DNA of 63,768 bases from Klebsiella pneumoniae (GTDB taxonomy: Bacteria > Myxococcota_A > UBA796 > GCA-2862545), in contig CAMASI010000013.1 of the NCBI GenBank assembly GCA_945861065.1, forward strand, positions 1-63,768. The letters run 5' to 3'. The position numbers and the translations under genes are program-made. The notes under the pieces were generated by a model. It did no database searches. It worked only from the letters and a program-made list of their open reading frames with translations, and had not been told where the DNA came from. Shown piece after piece: positions 34,792-43,617 of this stretch. The number at the start of each line of letters is the position of its first letter. Position 1 is the stretch's first letter.

Positions 34792-35835
34792 CTACTTGGG
34801 TACGGCGCGCAACTCGACGACGTCGATCTGGGCCGAGACGAAGTCTCCAGCCTGCAAGGCGACCTCGACACCGTCTGAAAACCGGAGTTGCAACTCGGGG
34901 TCTTCCGCCGCCAGTTCCGCGAAGCTGTAGTCTGTGAGGACGCGAGCCTGTTCGGCTTCTGGATCGTCTTGCGCCGTGCGCTTGTCCCCCTCCGGCGCCA
35001 GCGTGCCAACCATGGCCGTAGCGTTGGCAGGAACGAAGCCCTCAACCTTGAACTCGACCTTTTCCATCTCGCGGCCTTGGCCATCCTTGATCGTCGCCCG
35101 GAGCACGAGCTCCGTCATGTCGTACTTGGTCGGATTCTCGAGCTGAAACCGGAAGACGGTCACCGTGCCTTCCACCTTGTCGGGAAGTTCTGTCCAACTC
35201 GCGTTGCTGACCTCCAGGTACCGATCGGGGTTGTACAACGGATCGAACTCGCGCCTGACTTCTGCGCCGCCATACTGGTACATGGCGACGACCTGATCCA
35301 CGCGGACCCATCCTTCCACCGCCGCACGTGTTCGGGCTTTGTAATAATCGCCCCGTTTGGCGATGAGGTGGAGCACGTCGTCCTTTGGCAAGGAGGCCAC
35401 GGACCGAGCGCCAGCGGACGCGTCGTCCATCAACGAAACCCCTTCGTTCGTGACGATCATCTCGGTGAACGTCAGACCCTTCTCGCCCAGAATGCCGCTC
35501 TGCTCTTTGGACAGTTCGTTGGCGTACACGAACATTCCGAACGCGCCGAACCCAAGAATTGCGACGAACGAGACAGCGAAAAGTCCGAGCACGATTGGGT
35601 TCACAGCCGAAGTCCGCTTCGGCTCTTCCGCTTGGTGGTGCTGCTCGATGAGCTTGCGCAGCTCCGGCACCTCCGACGCGTACACCCATTCGGTACTGCC
35701 CGGTGGCTGGATCATATCCCCCGGCGCTAGTTTCCCCTGCTGCGCAAGGCTCTTGAGCCGCGCCATGCCATCTACAGAGAACTGTTGGTCACCTTGTGTG
35801 ACGAGCCATTGAGCCAATGGTTTCACCGGTAGCAC
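34792..35835 (-). CDS. GYF_2-domain membrane protein
   Basis: The protein has about 347 residues. An N-terminal GYF_2/DUF4339-type domain is visible at about 7-60 (WLVTQGDQQFSVDGMARL, QPPGSTEWVYASEVPEL). A transmembrane helix (about 78-100, VLGLFAVSFVAILGFGAFGM) follows. The extracytoplasmic part includes an SH3-like segment (DDVLHLIAKRGDYYKAR) and a beta-rich domain that resembles DUF-type FxLYD domains. GTG 35833-35835 was chosen because AGGAG lies upstream and the domain starts directly after; the longer frame begins within the ApbE gene. It may sense or scaffold at the membrane. It lies 5 bases before uvrA. Confidence 0.7.
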   Translation of the reverse strand: MLPVKPLAQWLVTQGDQQFSVDGMARLKSLAQQGKLAPGDMIQPPGSTEWVYASEVPELRKLIEQHHQAEEPKRTSAVNPIVLGLFAVSFVAILGFGAFGMFVYANELSKEQSGILGEKGLTFTEMIVTNEGVSLMDDASAGARSVASLPKDDVLHLIAKRGDYYKARTRAAVEGWVRVDQVVAMYQYGGAEVRREFDPLYNPDRYLEVSNASWTELPDKVEGTVTVFRFQLENPTKYDMTELVLRATIKDGQGREMEKVEFKVEGFVPANATAMVGTLAPEGDKRTAQDDPEAEQARVLTDYSFAELAAEDPELQLRFSDGVEVALQAGDFVSAQIDVVELRAVPK

Positions 35836-35905
35836 GGGGCTCCTACTCCGGATCCCCGCGGACGCCGGGGAATCACCGTCGGATTGACGAACCCCTTGCC
35901 TTGCC

Positions 35906-36841
35906 TCAGCCCGGATCCACCTCTTGGCGGACCGGAAACCCGACAGTCGCGACCTCTTCGCCGTCGTCAAACACGAGCCAGGCCTCCGCGCCGTGGGCGA
36001 GGATCACCGGGAAACAAGACTGGCCGAGCAGCACACAAACGGTGGCCAACCCATCCGCTTCGGTGGCGGTTGGCGCAACTACGGTCGCAGACGCGACCCC
36101 AGTTATTGCGGGTCGCCCTGTTCGTGGATCGAGGATGTGGGTCACCTCGACGCCCGCGACATTCCGACGTTTGCGGTAGTTCCCAGAGGTCGCAAGTCCG
36201 CCCGACCGTAGGCCCAGCGTGGCCATTCCCAACCCCTTTTCTGGGCGAGGTGAGTCGATTTGTACCTGCCACAACCCGCCTGGGGGTGTCCCGCGTACTC
36301 GGATCTCGCCATCGACTTCCACCAAGTGCACGGACAGACCTGCGGCAACCAAGCCATCCGACACCAGGTCCGCTGCGAATCCCTGTCCAACGGCACTAAG
36401 GTCCAGACGTGTAGGTCCCGGATCGAGGAAATGCCCTTCCAACCGGACGCGTTTCCAGCCGACCCTTGCCATCGCGCTCGTTATGGCAGCCTCCGAAGGC
36501 TGGACCCAGATTGTTTCGTCGCGAAAGCCCCACAACGCCATCAGTGGCCCCACAGTCGGGTCAAAGGCCCCGTGCGTCTCCTCAGCGAGCCCAAGTGCTC
36601 GGGCGACGGCGGCCGCGGCCAACGGCGAGAGTTCCGCGCCGCCGAGCCGCGACGCACGCGAGACTTCGCTGTCCTCCCGGAAGTTGCTAATGGCTCGATC
36701 CACCTCCTCGAGGATGGGCGTAACGACCGTGTCGAGTTCGGCGTCAACGCCAAACCAAAGCACGGACCAGTTCCCAACCCGATGTTGCCCGTGGGCTTCG
36801 TGTCGCTCAACCCCGACACACGCGCACAACCACAGGACCAT
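35906..36841 (-). CDS. apbE: FAD:protein FMN transferase, ApbE family lipoprotein
   Basis: The protein has 311 residues. The leader MVLWLCACVGVE suggests a lipoprotein. ApbE covalently attaches FMN from FAD to Thr in flavoproteins such as NqrB/C or RnfG. Family features are FREDSEVSRASRLG, HGAFDPTVGPLMALWGF, LDLSAVGQGFAADLVSDGL, LVEVDGEIRVRGT, SGNYRKRR, THILDPRTGRPA and VVAPTATEADGLAT, which include FAD- and Mg-binding residues. No Nqr, Rnf or other ApbE target is in the window, so the partner lies elsewhere. Divergent from rnhB with 23 bases between starts. Confidence 0.9.
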   Translation of the reverse strand: MVLWLCACVGVERHEAHGQHRVGNWSVLWFGVDAELDTVVTPILEEVDRAISNFREDSEVSRASRLGGAELSPLAAAAVARALGLAEETHGAFDPTVGPLMALWGFRDETIWVQPSEAAITSAMARVGWKRVRLEGHFLDPGPTRLDLSAVGQGFAADLVSDGLVAAGLSVHLVEVDGEIRVRGTPPGGLWQVQIDSPRPEKGLGMATLGLRSGGLATSGNYRKRRNVAGVEVTHILDPRTGRPAITGVASATVVAPTATEADGLATVCVLLGQSCFPVILAHGAEAWLVFDDGEEVATVGFPVRQEVDPG

Positions 36842-36864
36842 GCCGCGGGGATATTGGATCGCAG

Positions 36865-37479
36865 ATGAGACGGCTTGGAATTGACGAAGCAGGGCGGGGG
36901 TGCGTGCTCGGTTCCCTAGTGGTGGCCGGGTTTTTCGTAGACGACGTGGGCGATAGCGCGCTCGTCGAGGCCGGAGCCGCTGACAGCAAGACCCTGAGCC
37001 CCGCGCGCCGCACAGCCGCGCGGACGCTGCTCGAACCGTTGGGCACGGCGATCGTCAAGATCATCCCCGCGACGGCCATCGACGGCGGCAACATGGATCG
37101 CCTCGAAGAACACGCGATCGCTGAGATTCTGAGGGAGGCCCGCGCCGACCACGTGGTCATCGATGCCCTGGGCGCTCCTCTTTCGTTGCCGCTTCGGCTC
37201 GTGAGGCTGGCCCAAGCCAGCGGCTACGCGGGGCCCATCCATTGTGCCCCGAAGGCGGATCGGGACCACCCGATCGTGGGCGCCGCCTCGGTGTTCGCCA
37301 AAACCACGCGAGACGCCCTATTGGCGGCGCTTGATCCGCATCAGGTCATGGGCAGCGGCTACCCCTCCGATCCCGTCACCAGGCGGTGGCTCTCCAACAT
37401 GATCGCATCGGGAACCCCTTGGCCGTCCTTCGTCCGGACCCGGTGGGGAACGCTGCGCCAAGGCAATCTCTGGTCTTGA
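36865..37479 (+). CDS. rnhB: Ribonuclease HII, archaeal-type
   Basis: The protein has 204 residues and cuts the RNA strand of RNA-DNA hybrids, including single ribonucleotides in DNA. The DEDD active site can be read as D7 and E8 in GIDEAGRG, D100 in VVIDALG and D132 in PKADRDHP. The tail GSGYPSDPVTRRWLSNMI and the KADRDHPIVGAASVFAKTTRD segment are closer to archaeal RNase HII than to the usual bacterial type, from memory of the families. No C-terminal PIP-like motif was noticed. Divergent from apbE and followed 80 bases later by the cytochrome gene. Confidence 0.9.
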   Translation: MRRLGIDEAGRGCVLGSLVVAGFFVDDVGDSALVEAGAADSKTLSPARRTAARTLLEPLGTAIVKIIPATAIDGGNMDRLEEHAIAEILREARADHVVIDALGAPLSLPLRLVRLAQASGYAGPIHCAPKADRDHPIVGAASVFAKTTRDALLAALDPHQVMGSGYPSDPVTRRWLSNMIASGTPWPSFVRTRWGTLRQGNLWS

Positions 37480-37559
37480 GCGAGTCGCATCCAAAAAAAA
37501 TCGTTGCGCAGCCGAGCGATTCCTTTACACCATGATGCACTACACCCGTGAGGGCTCCC

Positions 37560-39389
37560 ATGATTGTCATCCTCTCCCTGTTCGCATGCGTCGTCGAGCT
37601 GGCCGGATCAGACAGCAAATTAGGGGGGGCGGACGAACCGAACCCCAACCCACCGATCCTGGAAGGGGCCCAGCCGGAGTCACCGGAGGGCTCCGACCCA
37701 CAAACCGACCCGGTGACTAGCCCGACGCTTCCCTATTCGGGTGCGGAACTGCCAGACGCCGCGCCCGTGTCGGTACCCTTATGGGGAGGTTCAATCGCGA
37801 CCGAAGGGAACCTTGCGGTTGTGGCGGATCCCAGCAAGGACGTGCTCGTCGTCCTAGACGTTGACAGGCGAATGGTCACAGCCACTCCTGACTTACATCT
37901 TGGCGACGGTCCATTCCGGGTCGACGTGCACAACGGAGTCGCATTCGCCACACTTCGCGGGTCCGCCGGTTTGGCGATCTACGATATCAACGCGATTGGC
38001 GAGAATCGCACGGTGTCCCGCGTTCCGGTGGGTTGCCCCGAGCCTCGGGGACTCACCGTCGATCAGGACGAGGTTCTTGTGGCCTGCGCGAGTGGCGAAA
38101 TCGTCAGTCTGGACCTCAGTGGAAATATTCTGTCGAGCCGCCTCATCGCGCACGACCTTCGCGACATCCTCGTGGAGGGCGAAAACGTATTCGTCAGCCG
38201 CTTCAAGTCCGCAGAGGTCATGGTCCTTGACCGGGCTTCGTTTGCCGTACTTGGAACAGTCGCCCCCGTGGTTCCGGTCGATGTCGATGCCACCGCCAAC
38301 CTGGCTTGGCGCATGATTCCGTCGAGCGGCGGCGGCGTGTTGATTTCTCACCAATTTGGCGCCAACCCGACCGAATTGATTAGCTTTTCAAGCGGAGATG
38401 TGCCCAATCCGTGGGGCGCACCTACCGATGGCTGCAACCAGCAGCTTTCTGCGCACGTCAGCCGGATCACAGTCAGCGCCGAGGGAACGATCACGGTGAC
38501 GACGTCCGACTCTCTGAACAACGTTGTGCTGCCCCTGGACTTTTTGAGCGAAGGCTCGGAAATGCACTTTGTCTCGTCCGGCCAGGCGGCGGGCGAACTT
38601 GACACGCTTCCGTTGTTCACCAATTTGTTCGTGGACCACGACGACGACTGCCTGGACAAATCAAGCACGCTAATACCCATCGCACGACCGGTCGCATTGG
38701 CGAAAGTAGAGGGCGCCACGATCGTCGTGTACGCGAATCCGACCGTCATCACCATTGACTCTGAGGAAGTTCTCGCTTGGTCCGATGGAACGGATCCCAG
38801 CATCGAGCTGTTCCATGCGAGCACGGACGTGGGAATCTCCTGCGCGGCCTGCCACCCAGACGGCACAGAGGACGGCCATGTGTGGTTCTTCTCCGAGGCT
38901 GGAAACCGGCGCACCCAATCTCTGGCAGGACACCTCATGTCCCGCACGCCTTTCCATTGGTCGGGCGACCTGCCGACGTTGGGCGATTTGATGCAAGACG
39001 TCTTCGTCGACCGCATGACAGGGCTGCTGCCCGACGACCCGTCGATCGATGCATTCGGCCTGTGGATGGATGGCCTTCCGCCCGTTCAAGTCACACCATT
39101 CTCCGGCGACGTGCTGCGGGGCGCGGGCATATTCGCCGATTCAGGCTGTGCCGATTGCCACAACGGTGAGTTGTTCACCGACAACAGCATTGTCGACGTC
39201 GGCACCGGCGAGCCGCTGAAGGTCCCCCACCTCATCGGGATTGGGTACCGGGCCCCGTATATGCACGATGGCTGTGCCGACACCTTGGTGGGCCGCTTCA
39301 TGAACCCGGACTGTGCCGTCGAAGTGCACAGCGTCGTGACGGACCTGGACGACGTCTTAGACTTGGTGGCCTACCTCGAAACGCTCTAA
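37560..39389 (+). CDS. c-type cytochrome lipoprotein with N-terminal propeller, di-heme
   Basis: The protein has 609 residues. Leader MIVILSLFACVVEL gives Cys10 as the possible lipid site. Residues about 60-390 read like a YncE-style beta-propeller (VVADPSKDVLVVLDVDRRMV, GLTVDQDEVLVAC). Two heme-binding CxxCH motifs follow at about residue 428 (CAACH) and 530 (CADCH). The surroundings (RTPFHWSGD..LGDLMQD and KVPHLIGIGYRAPYMHDG) match the di-heme cytochrome c peroxidase/MauG family. Start 37560 was chosen over GTG 37548 because GAGGG lies just upstream and the leader begins there. Likely an electron-transfer protein or peroxidase on the outer or inner membrane. Confidence 0.85.
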   Translation: MIVILSLFACVVELAGSDSKLGGADEPNPNPPILEGAQPESPEGSDPQTDPVTSPTLPYSGAELPDAAPVSVPLWGGSIATEGNLAVVADPSKDVLVVLDVDRRMVTATPDLHLGDGPFRVDVHNGVAFATLRGSAGLAIYDINAIGENRTVSRVPVGCPEPRGLTVDQDEVLVACASGEIVSLDLSGNILSSRLIAHDLRDILVEGENVFVSRFKSAEVMVLDRASFAVLGTVAPVVPVDVDATANLAWRMIPSSGGGVLISHQFGANPTELISFSSGDVPNPWGAPTDGCNQQLSAHVSRITVSAEGTITVTTSDSLNNVVLPLDFLSEGSEMHFVSSGQAAGELDTLPLFTNLFVDHDDDCLDKSSTLIPIARPVALAKVEGATIVVYANPTVITIDSEEVLAWSDGTDPSIELFHASTDVGISCAACHPDGTEDGHVWFFSEAGNRRTQSLAGHLMSRTPFHWSGDLPTLGDLMQDVFVDRMTGLLPDDPSIDAFGLWMDGLPPVQVTPFSGDVLRGAGIFADSGCADCHNGELFTDNSIVDVGTGEPLKVPHLIGIGYRAPYMHDGCADTLVGRFMNPDCAVEVHSVVTDLDDVLDLVAYLETL

Positions 39390-39400
39390 AAGCGCGGGCC

Positions 39401-42400
39401 CTAAGGCGAAACCGGGGCGGTGACCCACCCCGGGACCCCCGGCGCATCGAACCCGTTTCCGGCCAGGTCCACCCAAATCGGGTTGGCCAACGCGAATGCC
39501 GGTATCGAATATTCGTGAGGCACGGGTGGCGTGGGCGAGAGCAGGGTGGACACGGCCGGGACGCCGGCAAGCGCCCCTTCGACAACCGCCTGAAGGTCGA
39601 TGTAGGGCACCTCGACCGGTGAGCACGCGGGCCCCACGTCGCCATCCCCAGACGTGATCACCACGTACCAGGCGTCCACGACGGGCTCAAGGGTCACCGT
39701 CTCTGAGAACCGCAGGGCTTCGTCCGGCGCCGCGTCGACCGCCCATTCCTGTACGAGTGTCCCGTTTTCATACAGTTCCACACGGTCCACAGGGACCCAA
39801 GTCGGGGCCTGAACCTCAATGGACAGCTTCACAGGCCCATTGCCCGTCAACGTGGACCCCGGCGGCTCGCCATTGCCGAACACGCGCAGGAAGGGCCCGT
39901 AACTCGTCGTGACATTCCCAGCGCGGACGGCGTCAGCTACGGCCTGATCGTCGAGAACCGCCGGGTCATCCGACTCGGACATCACGTAGTTTCGTGGGCA
40001 ACCCGCTTCTACACTCGTGTACCCGTGGGTGTCGCTATTTCCGATTGCAGTAAATCGAAAGCCCAGGTTCAAAAGCGTGAACCAATCATCCACTTGCCCC
40101 TGCGGTCCGTAGCCGAGCGTCGTCGCCCCCGAAACCAGCATTTCCTGTTCCGCCAAGGTGCGTTCCAACATCGCGTAGGCAGTCGTCGCCCCGCCGGCGG
40201 CGTAGTCGTCCATCTCGGCCTGCGTGGGTGTACGGATGAGGTCAAGCCGCTTTCCGTTCAACAATTCGAGTGCATCGAAACTCCAATTCATCGAATTGGA
40301 CGTCAGGACGGGGTTCGTACTGGAAAGCAGGGGTAGCGAGACATCCGGAACGCCCACTTCGCCAGAAAGTCCGGGCTGACCGCCATAAGGTTCAAAACCA
40401 AATTGATCGAAATAACCGAGCATCCCGTCCCGCGGATGCGCGACAAATACCAGCGGTTGGGTGCCTGCGTCATCACCCATCGCGCGTATGTTGGAAATGA
40501 GCTCGTCTGGACCGCGCCCGGTCCAATCCAAGTAAGAAGCGCTGGAGCCGTTCTCGCCCAGGAAGTCGTGGTGAAGAGGAAATCCCAGAAAATGGCCGAT
40601 TTCAACCGTTGTCGTCTCGACCCCCACTGCCGTCTGTACCCAATTCTCCAGGTTCAGCGCCTCCACCACGGGTGCGTAGTCCGTCACAGCGTCGTGATCT
40701 GTCGAAACGAAGAACTCAACGCCTTCCGCGGCCATGGTCACAACTCGATCGGCCAGCGGCACCCCCGAATCTGGAGACGGAATCGCGTGCACATGCAGGT
40801 CCGCCGAAATCCATCCATCGGTCTCGATGCTATGAACCACGGTCAAATCCACGGTCGCGCCGACGTCCTCGCGAATTGTGAACGGTTTGGACTGGTCGAT
40901 CTCGTATTCGAGCCCCCGACTGGCGACGGCGATATATTCGCCGTCGGGCAAATTCACGCTTCCGGTCCCGTCAGGCGAGAAGACCACCAATTCGGCGCCT
41001 CCAGACAAGAATCCGTCTCCATACGCCGCATTACGCGACGGTGCTGCGCCGCCCGCCGGGTACAGTGTGACCTTGGCGGGGACCAACAGCCCTGTTTCAT
41101 CGCGGACGTGGAAACTCAAGGCACCCCCTCGCCCCACGACCAGACGAACCTCGGTCGATAACCCGTCGGAAACGGTCACTTGGAGGCGTTCTGAGGCCGG
41201 CCGACCGTGCGTGCGCGCGACGAGGTCCCAGGTACCGGTGGGCAGGACACCCTGAAACGACCCGTCAGGGTTGCGGTCCTCGTGCGCAACATCGGTGCGA
41301 AACTGGCTCCACGGCGCCGAACTGCCGGGTTGAAACACCAACACATCTACACCCGAAACGGGAGACCCGGTGCCATCCTCCACCACGTTTCCGCGAAGCG
41401 TTCCGGAGTTCACACCGGTGGTTTCGACCCAAGAACTCACCACCGATGCCATGTCGCCTTCGCCAATGAACAGCCGACGTTTTGCAGCGACGACCGTGCC
41501 CTCGGGGAATCGCTCCGTCCCGAGGCCCTCGCGTCCTCCGTGGACCACCAGAGTCTGCGCGGCGGTAAACAACGGCACGAACGATTTGCCCTTCTCCGGC
41601 GCGAGTAGGTACGAGACGCCGTCGGCGGTACCCCCCACAAAGTCCAACACGAACGGGTCCTCGAACAGGTTTCGACCGACATCGCTGGCCGCTTTCACCG
41701 CCCCATCTTCGTCGAACCCCAAGGTTGGGGCGAATACGTCCACCGAGCCCCCTTGAAGCGCAAAGTCACCGATGATCACGCCCGTTTCCAGCGCAATGTC
41801 CAACAACGGAAAGTTGTCCGACGTCGTATGATAAAGAATGGGTAGGCTCTGAGACGAGGCACCTTCCGGCGGGCCATAAACGACGTGCGTCTCAATCGTG
41901 ATGTAGGGCTGGCCAGGTTCCGCGATGTAGTCGGTCACCAGCCACAGATCCGGTGCGTTTAGAATTGCTTCCAGGGCGTCTAATACAGTGAGAAAAGGCG
42001 CAGCTGGGCCCTCGACACGAATAATCGCAGCACCGCCATCGGACCCGTCCGAGACGATACTCACGCCGCCTTGGGGCAGCCCGGCGGCGTCGGGAGCACC
42101 GGGCCAAGCGATGTTGAGATTGGCGGTCGGAATGATCTCCGCCAAGGCGTCGAGCCCGTGTCCGCCAAGCAGCGTTGGGTCTGTGCGCTGTAGGTCCGCG
42201 TCGACCAAGGACCCCCCGTACAGTCCCATCGACAGGCTGTTGCGCGCGCCCAAAATGGCAACGCGCACGCGGTCGTTCTCCAACACGAAGTCACCCGGCT
42301 GCGCCAGCGCCTTGGGCCCGCCGATCGCTTCATCCAAACCGCCGATGACACGCGCTCGAGCGTAGGGCTCGTTGGTCGCACAGCCAACCAAAATGGCCGT

Positions 42401-42415
42401 CCACAACCCTGACAT
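39401..42415 (-). CDS. CehA/McbA-like PHP-domain lipoprotein
   Basis: The protein has 1004 residues. Leader MSGLWTAILVGCATNE with Cys12 marks a lipoprotein. An N-terminal beta-sandwich (about 20-330) is followed by a carboxypeptidase-regulatory-like domain (GTLRGNVVEDGTGSPVSGV). The PHP metallohydrolase domain starts near residue 530 with ADLHVHAIPS and STDHDAVTDYAPVV, giving the His/Asp ligand set of trinuclear PHP phosphoesterases. GGAGG four bases before ATG 42415 fixes the start. Substrate unknown: CehA/McbA relatives act on carbamate or phosphoester bonds. Divergent from the porin gene by 44 bases, so one regulatory region may serve both. Confidence 0.85.
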   Translation of the reverse strand: MSGLWTAILVGCATNEPYARARVIGGLDEAIGGPKALAQPGDFVLENDRVRVAILGARNSLSMGLYGGSLVDADLQRTDPTLLGGHGLDALAEIIPTANLNIAWPGAPDAAGLPQGGVSIVSDGSDGGAAIIRVEGPAAPFLTVLDALEAILNAPDLWLVTDYIAEPGQPYITIETHVVYGPPEGASSQSLPILYHTTSDNFPLLDIALETGVIIGDFALQGGSVDVFAPTLGFDEDGAVKAASDVGRNLFEDPFVLDFVGGTADGVSYLLAPEKGKSFVPLFTAAQTLVVHGGREGLGTERFPEGTVVAAKRRLFIGEGDMASVVSSWVETTGVNSGTLRGNVVEDGTGSPVSGVDVLVFQPGSSAPWSQFRTDVAHEDRNPDGSFQGVLPTGTWDLVARTHGRPASERLQVTVSDGLSTEVRLVVGRGGALSFHVRDETGLLVPAKVTLYPAGGAAPSRNAAYGDGFLSGGAELVVFSPDGTGSVNLPDGEYIAVASRGLEYEIDQSKPFTIREDVGATVDLTVVHSIETDGWISADLHVHAIPSPDSGVPLADRVVTMAAEGVEFFVSTDHDAVTDYAPVVEALNLENWVQTAVGVETTTVEIGHFLGFPLHHDFLGENGSSASYLDWTGRGPDELISNIRAMGDDAGTQPLVFVAHPRDGMLGYFDQFGFEPYGGQPGLSGEVGVPDVSLPLLSSTNPVLTSNSMNWSFDALELLNGKRLDLIRTPTQAEMDDYAAGGATTAYAMLERTLAEQEMLVSGATTLGYGPQGQVDDWFTLLNLGFRFTAIGNSDTHGYTSVEAGCPRNYVMSESDDPAVLDDQAVADAVRAGNVTTSYGPFLRVFGNGEPPGSTLTGNGPVKLSIEVQAPTWVPVDRVELYENGTLVQEWAVDAAPDEALRFSETVTLEPVVDAWYVVITSGDGDVGPACSPVEVPYIDLQAVVEGALAGVPAVSTLLSPTPPVPHEYSIPAFALANPIWVDLAGNGFDAPGVPGWVTAPVSP

Positions 42416-42459
42416 TGGACCTCCGCGCGCGGGCGGCGTATCCTGCGGACCGACGCGAG

Positions 42460-43590
42460 GTGCCCTTGCTGCTTGCCCTGCTCTCCCTCCCAGCCGCCGC
42501 CCAACCACCAACGCTGGAAGCGCACGCGCTCCTACAAACGTGGCTCACCGCTTGGGACCAAGACGAGGATCCGCAGGCCGACCCCGTCAGCTACGGTGAT
42601 CCGGAGCACGACGTCGGCTTCACGCTGCAACGCGCCCGCCTCGGCCTCGGAGGCTTCCTCCCCTCGCCGGCGAGCCTGGAACACGTGACCCTGAGTTGGG
42701 ACATCACCGCCGGCACGGACGCCCCGTTTGATGGGCTTAGCGCGCCCGACGAAACGCTGTCACTGGAGAGTGCCGTCGTCGGTATTCATGCGCGGTCCGG
42801 TCGCTACGGATCCGTGACCCGGGTGGGTTTGCAGCGGGTATTCTTTGGCCGGGACAACGCGATTCCAAGCGCCGACCTCGTGTTCCAGGATCGTACGATC
42901 GGCACAGAATGGATGCTGCCGACCACTTCCATGGGATTGACGACGGCGCCTTCGCTTCGCCTCGGCAGCGGCGATGATTCCAGTTGGTTCGCGGTCAAAC
43001 TCGGGGCCTTTAACGCAACGGAGAGTTTGTTTGACAACGCTGGTGGCGGAATGTTGGCAGTTGCACGGCTGGAATATGGCCTGGGTGAAGTGAACCAAAC
43101 CTGGTCGGCGGACGGAGAGAGTGCACTTGGCGTCGGGTCGAGCGTCGCGTTTCACGACATCGTGGCCACCGAGGCTTTCTTGTGGGACGTCGACCTCCTC
43201 GGTCGATGCAAGTGGGTCACCCTTGCAGGCGGAATGGCGCGTTCCACGGTGTCGCCTGCCGACACCCAATTTGCGAGTCCGACGGTGCCCGCCGAAACGG
43301 AACAGATGGCGGTATGGGGCCAACTGTCTGGGTTCGTGCCCATCGAAGGCGCCCAAGGCGTGGAGATTGCGGCCCGGTGGGACAGCTTTGACGACGCCGG
43401 TCATCGGGAGGACAACGGCGACGTCGCTCGGATCACCGCGGGCGCCACTTGGCGTGATGCTGTCCCCTTGTTCGACGTTGGGGCCGGCTACGTGCACCGC
43501 GAAGAACTCAACGGCGTGGCGCTTAAGAACGACACGGTGAGGGTTTGGGTACAGGTTCGCCCCAAGATCGACATCGTCTCCGGGGACTAG
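42460..43590 (+). CDS. Outer-membrane porin, phosphate-selective (OprP/OprO)-like
   Basis: The protein has 376 residues. Start GTG 42460 gives the signal peptide MPLLLALLSLPAAAQPP with cleavage after AAAQ. The mature part has the alternating aromatic/polar pattern of a beta-barrel and shares the order of porin O/P proteins: LQRARLGLGGFLPSPASLEHVTLSWD, then a long barrel ending in VRVWVQVRPKIDI. It would mediate uptake of anions such as phosphate or small oligosaccharides. The EEP lipoprotein gene begins 27 bases after its stop. The family call rests on pattern, not on a decisive motif. Confidence 0.7.
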   Translation: MPLLLALLSLPAAAQPPTLEAHALLQTWLTAWDQDEDPQADPVSYGDPEHDVGFTLQRARLGLGGFLPSPASLEHVTLSWDITAGTDAPFDGLSAPDETLSLESAVVGIHARSGRYGSVTRVGLQRVFFGRDNAIPSADLVFQDRTIGTEWMLPTTSMGLTTAPSLRLGSGDDSSWFAVKLGAFNATESLFDNAGGGMLAVARLEYGLGEVNQTWSADGESALGVGSSVAFHDIVATEAFLWDVDLLGRCKWVTLAGGMARSTVSPADTQFASPTVPAETEQMAVWGQLSGFVPIEGAQGVEIAARWDSFDDAGHREDNGDVARITAGATWRDAVPLFDVGAGYVHREELNGVALKNDTVRVWVQVRPKIDIVSGD

Positions 43591-43617
43591 GCGATATTGG
43601 TCCCCACGGAGGCACTC

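Noticed and set aside
37493..37523. A-rich run and AATCG/CGATT hairpin after rnhB as a terminator
   Set aside because: Five base pairs, and the T-rich side is short (CCTTT). It may equally be promoter DNA of the cytochrome gene.
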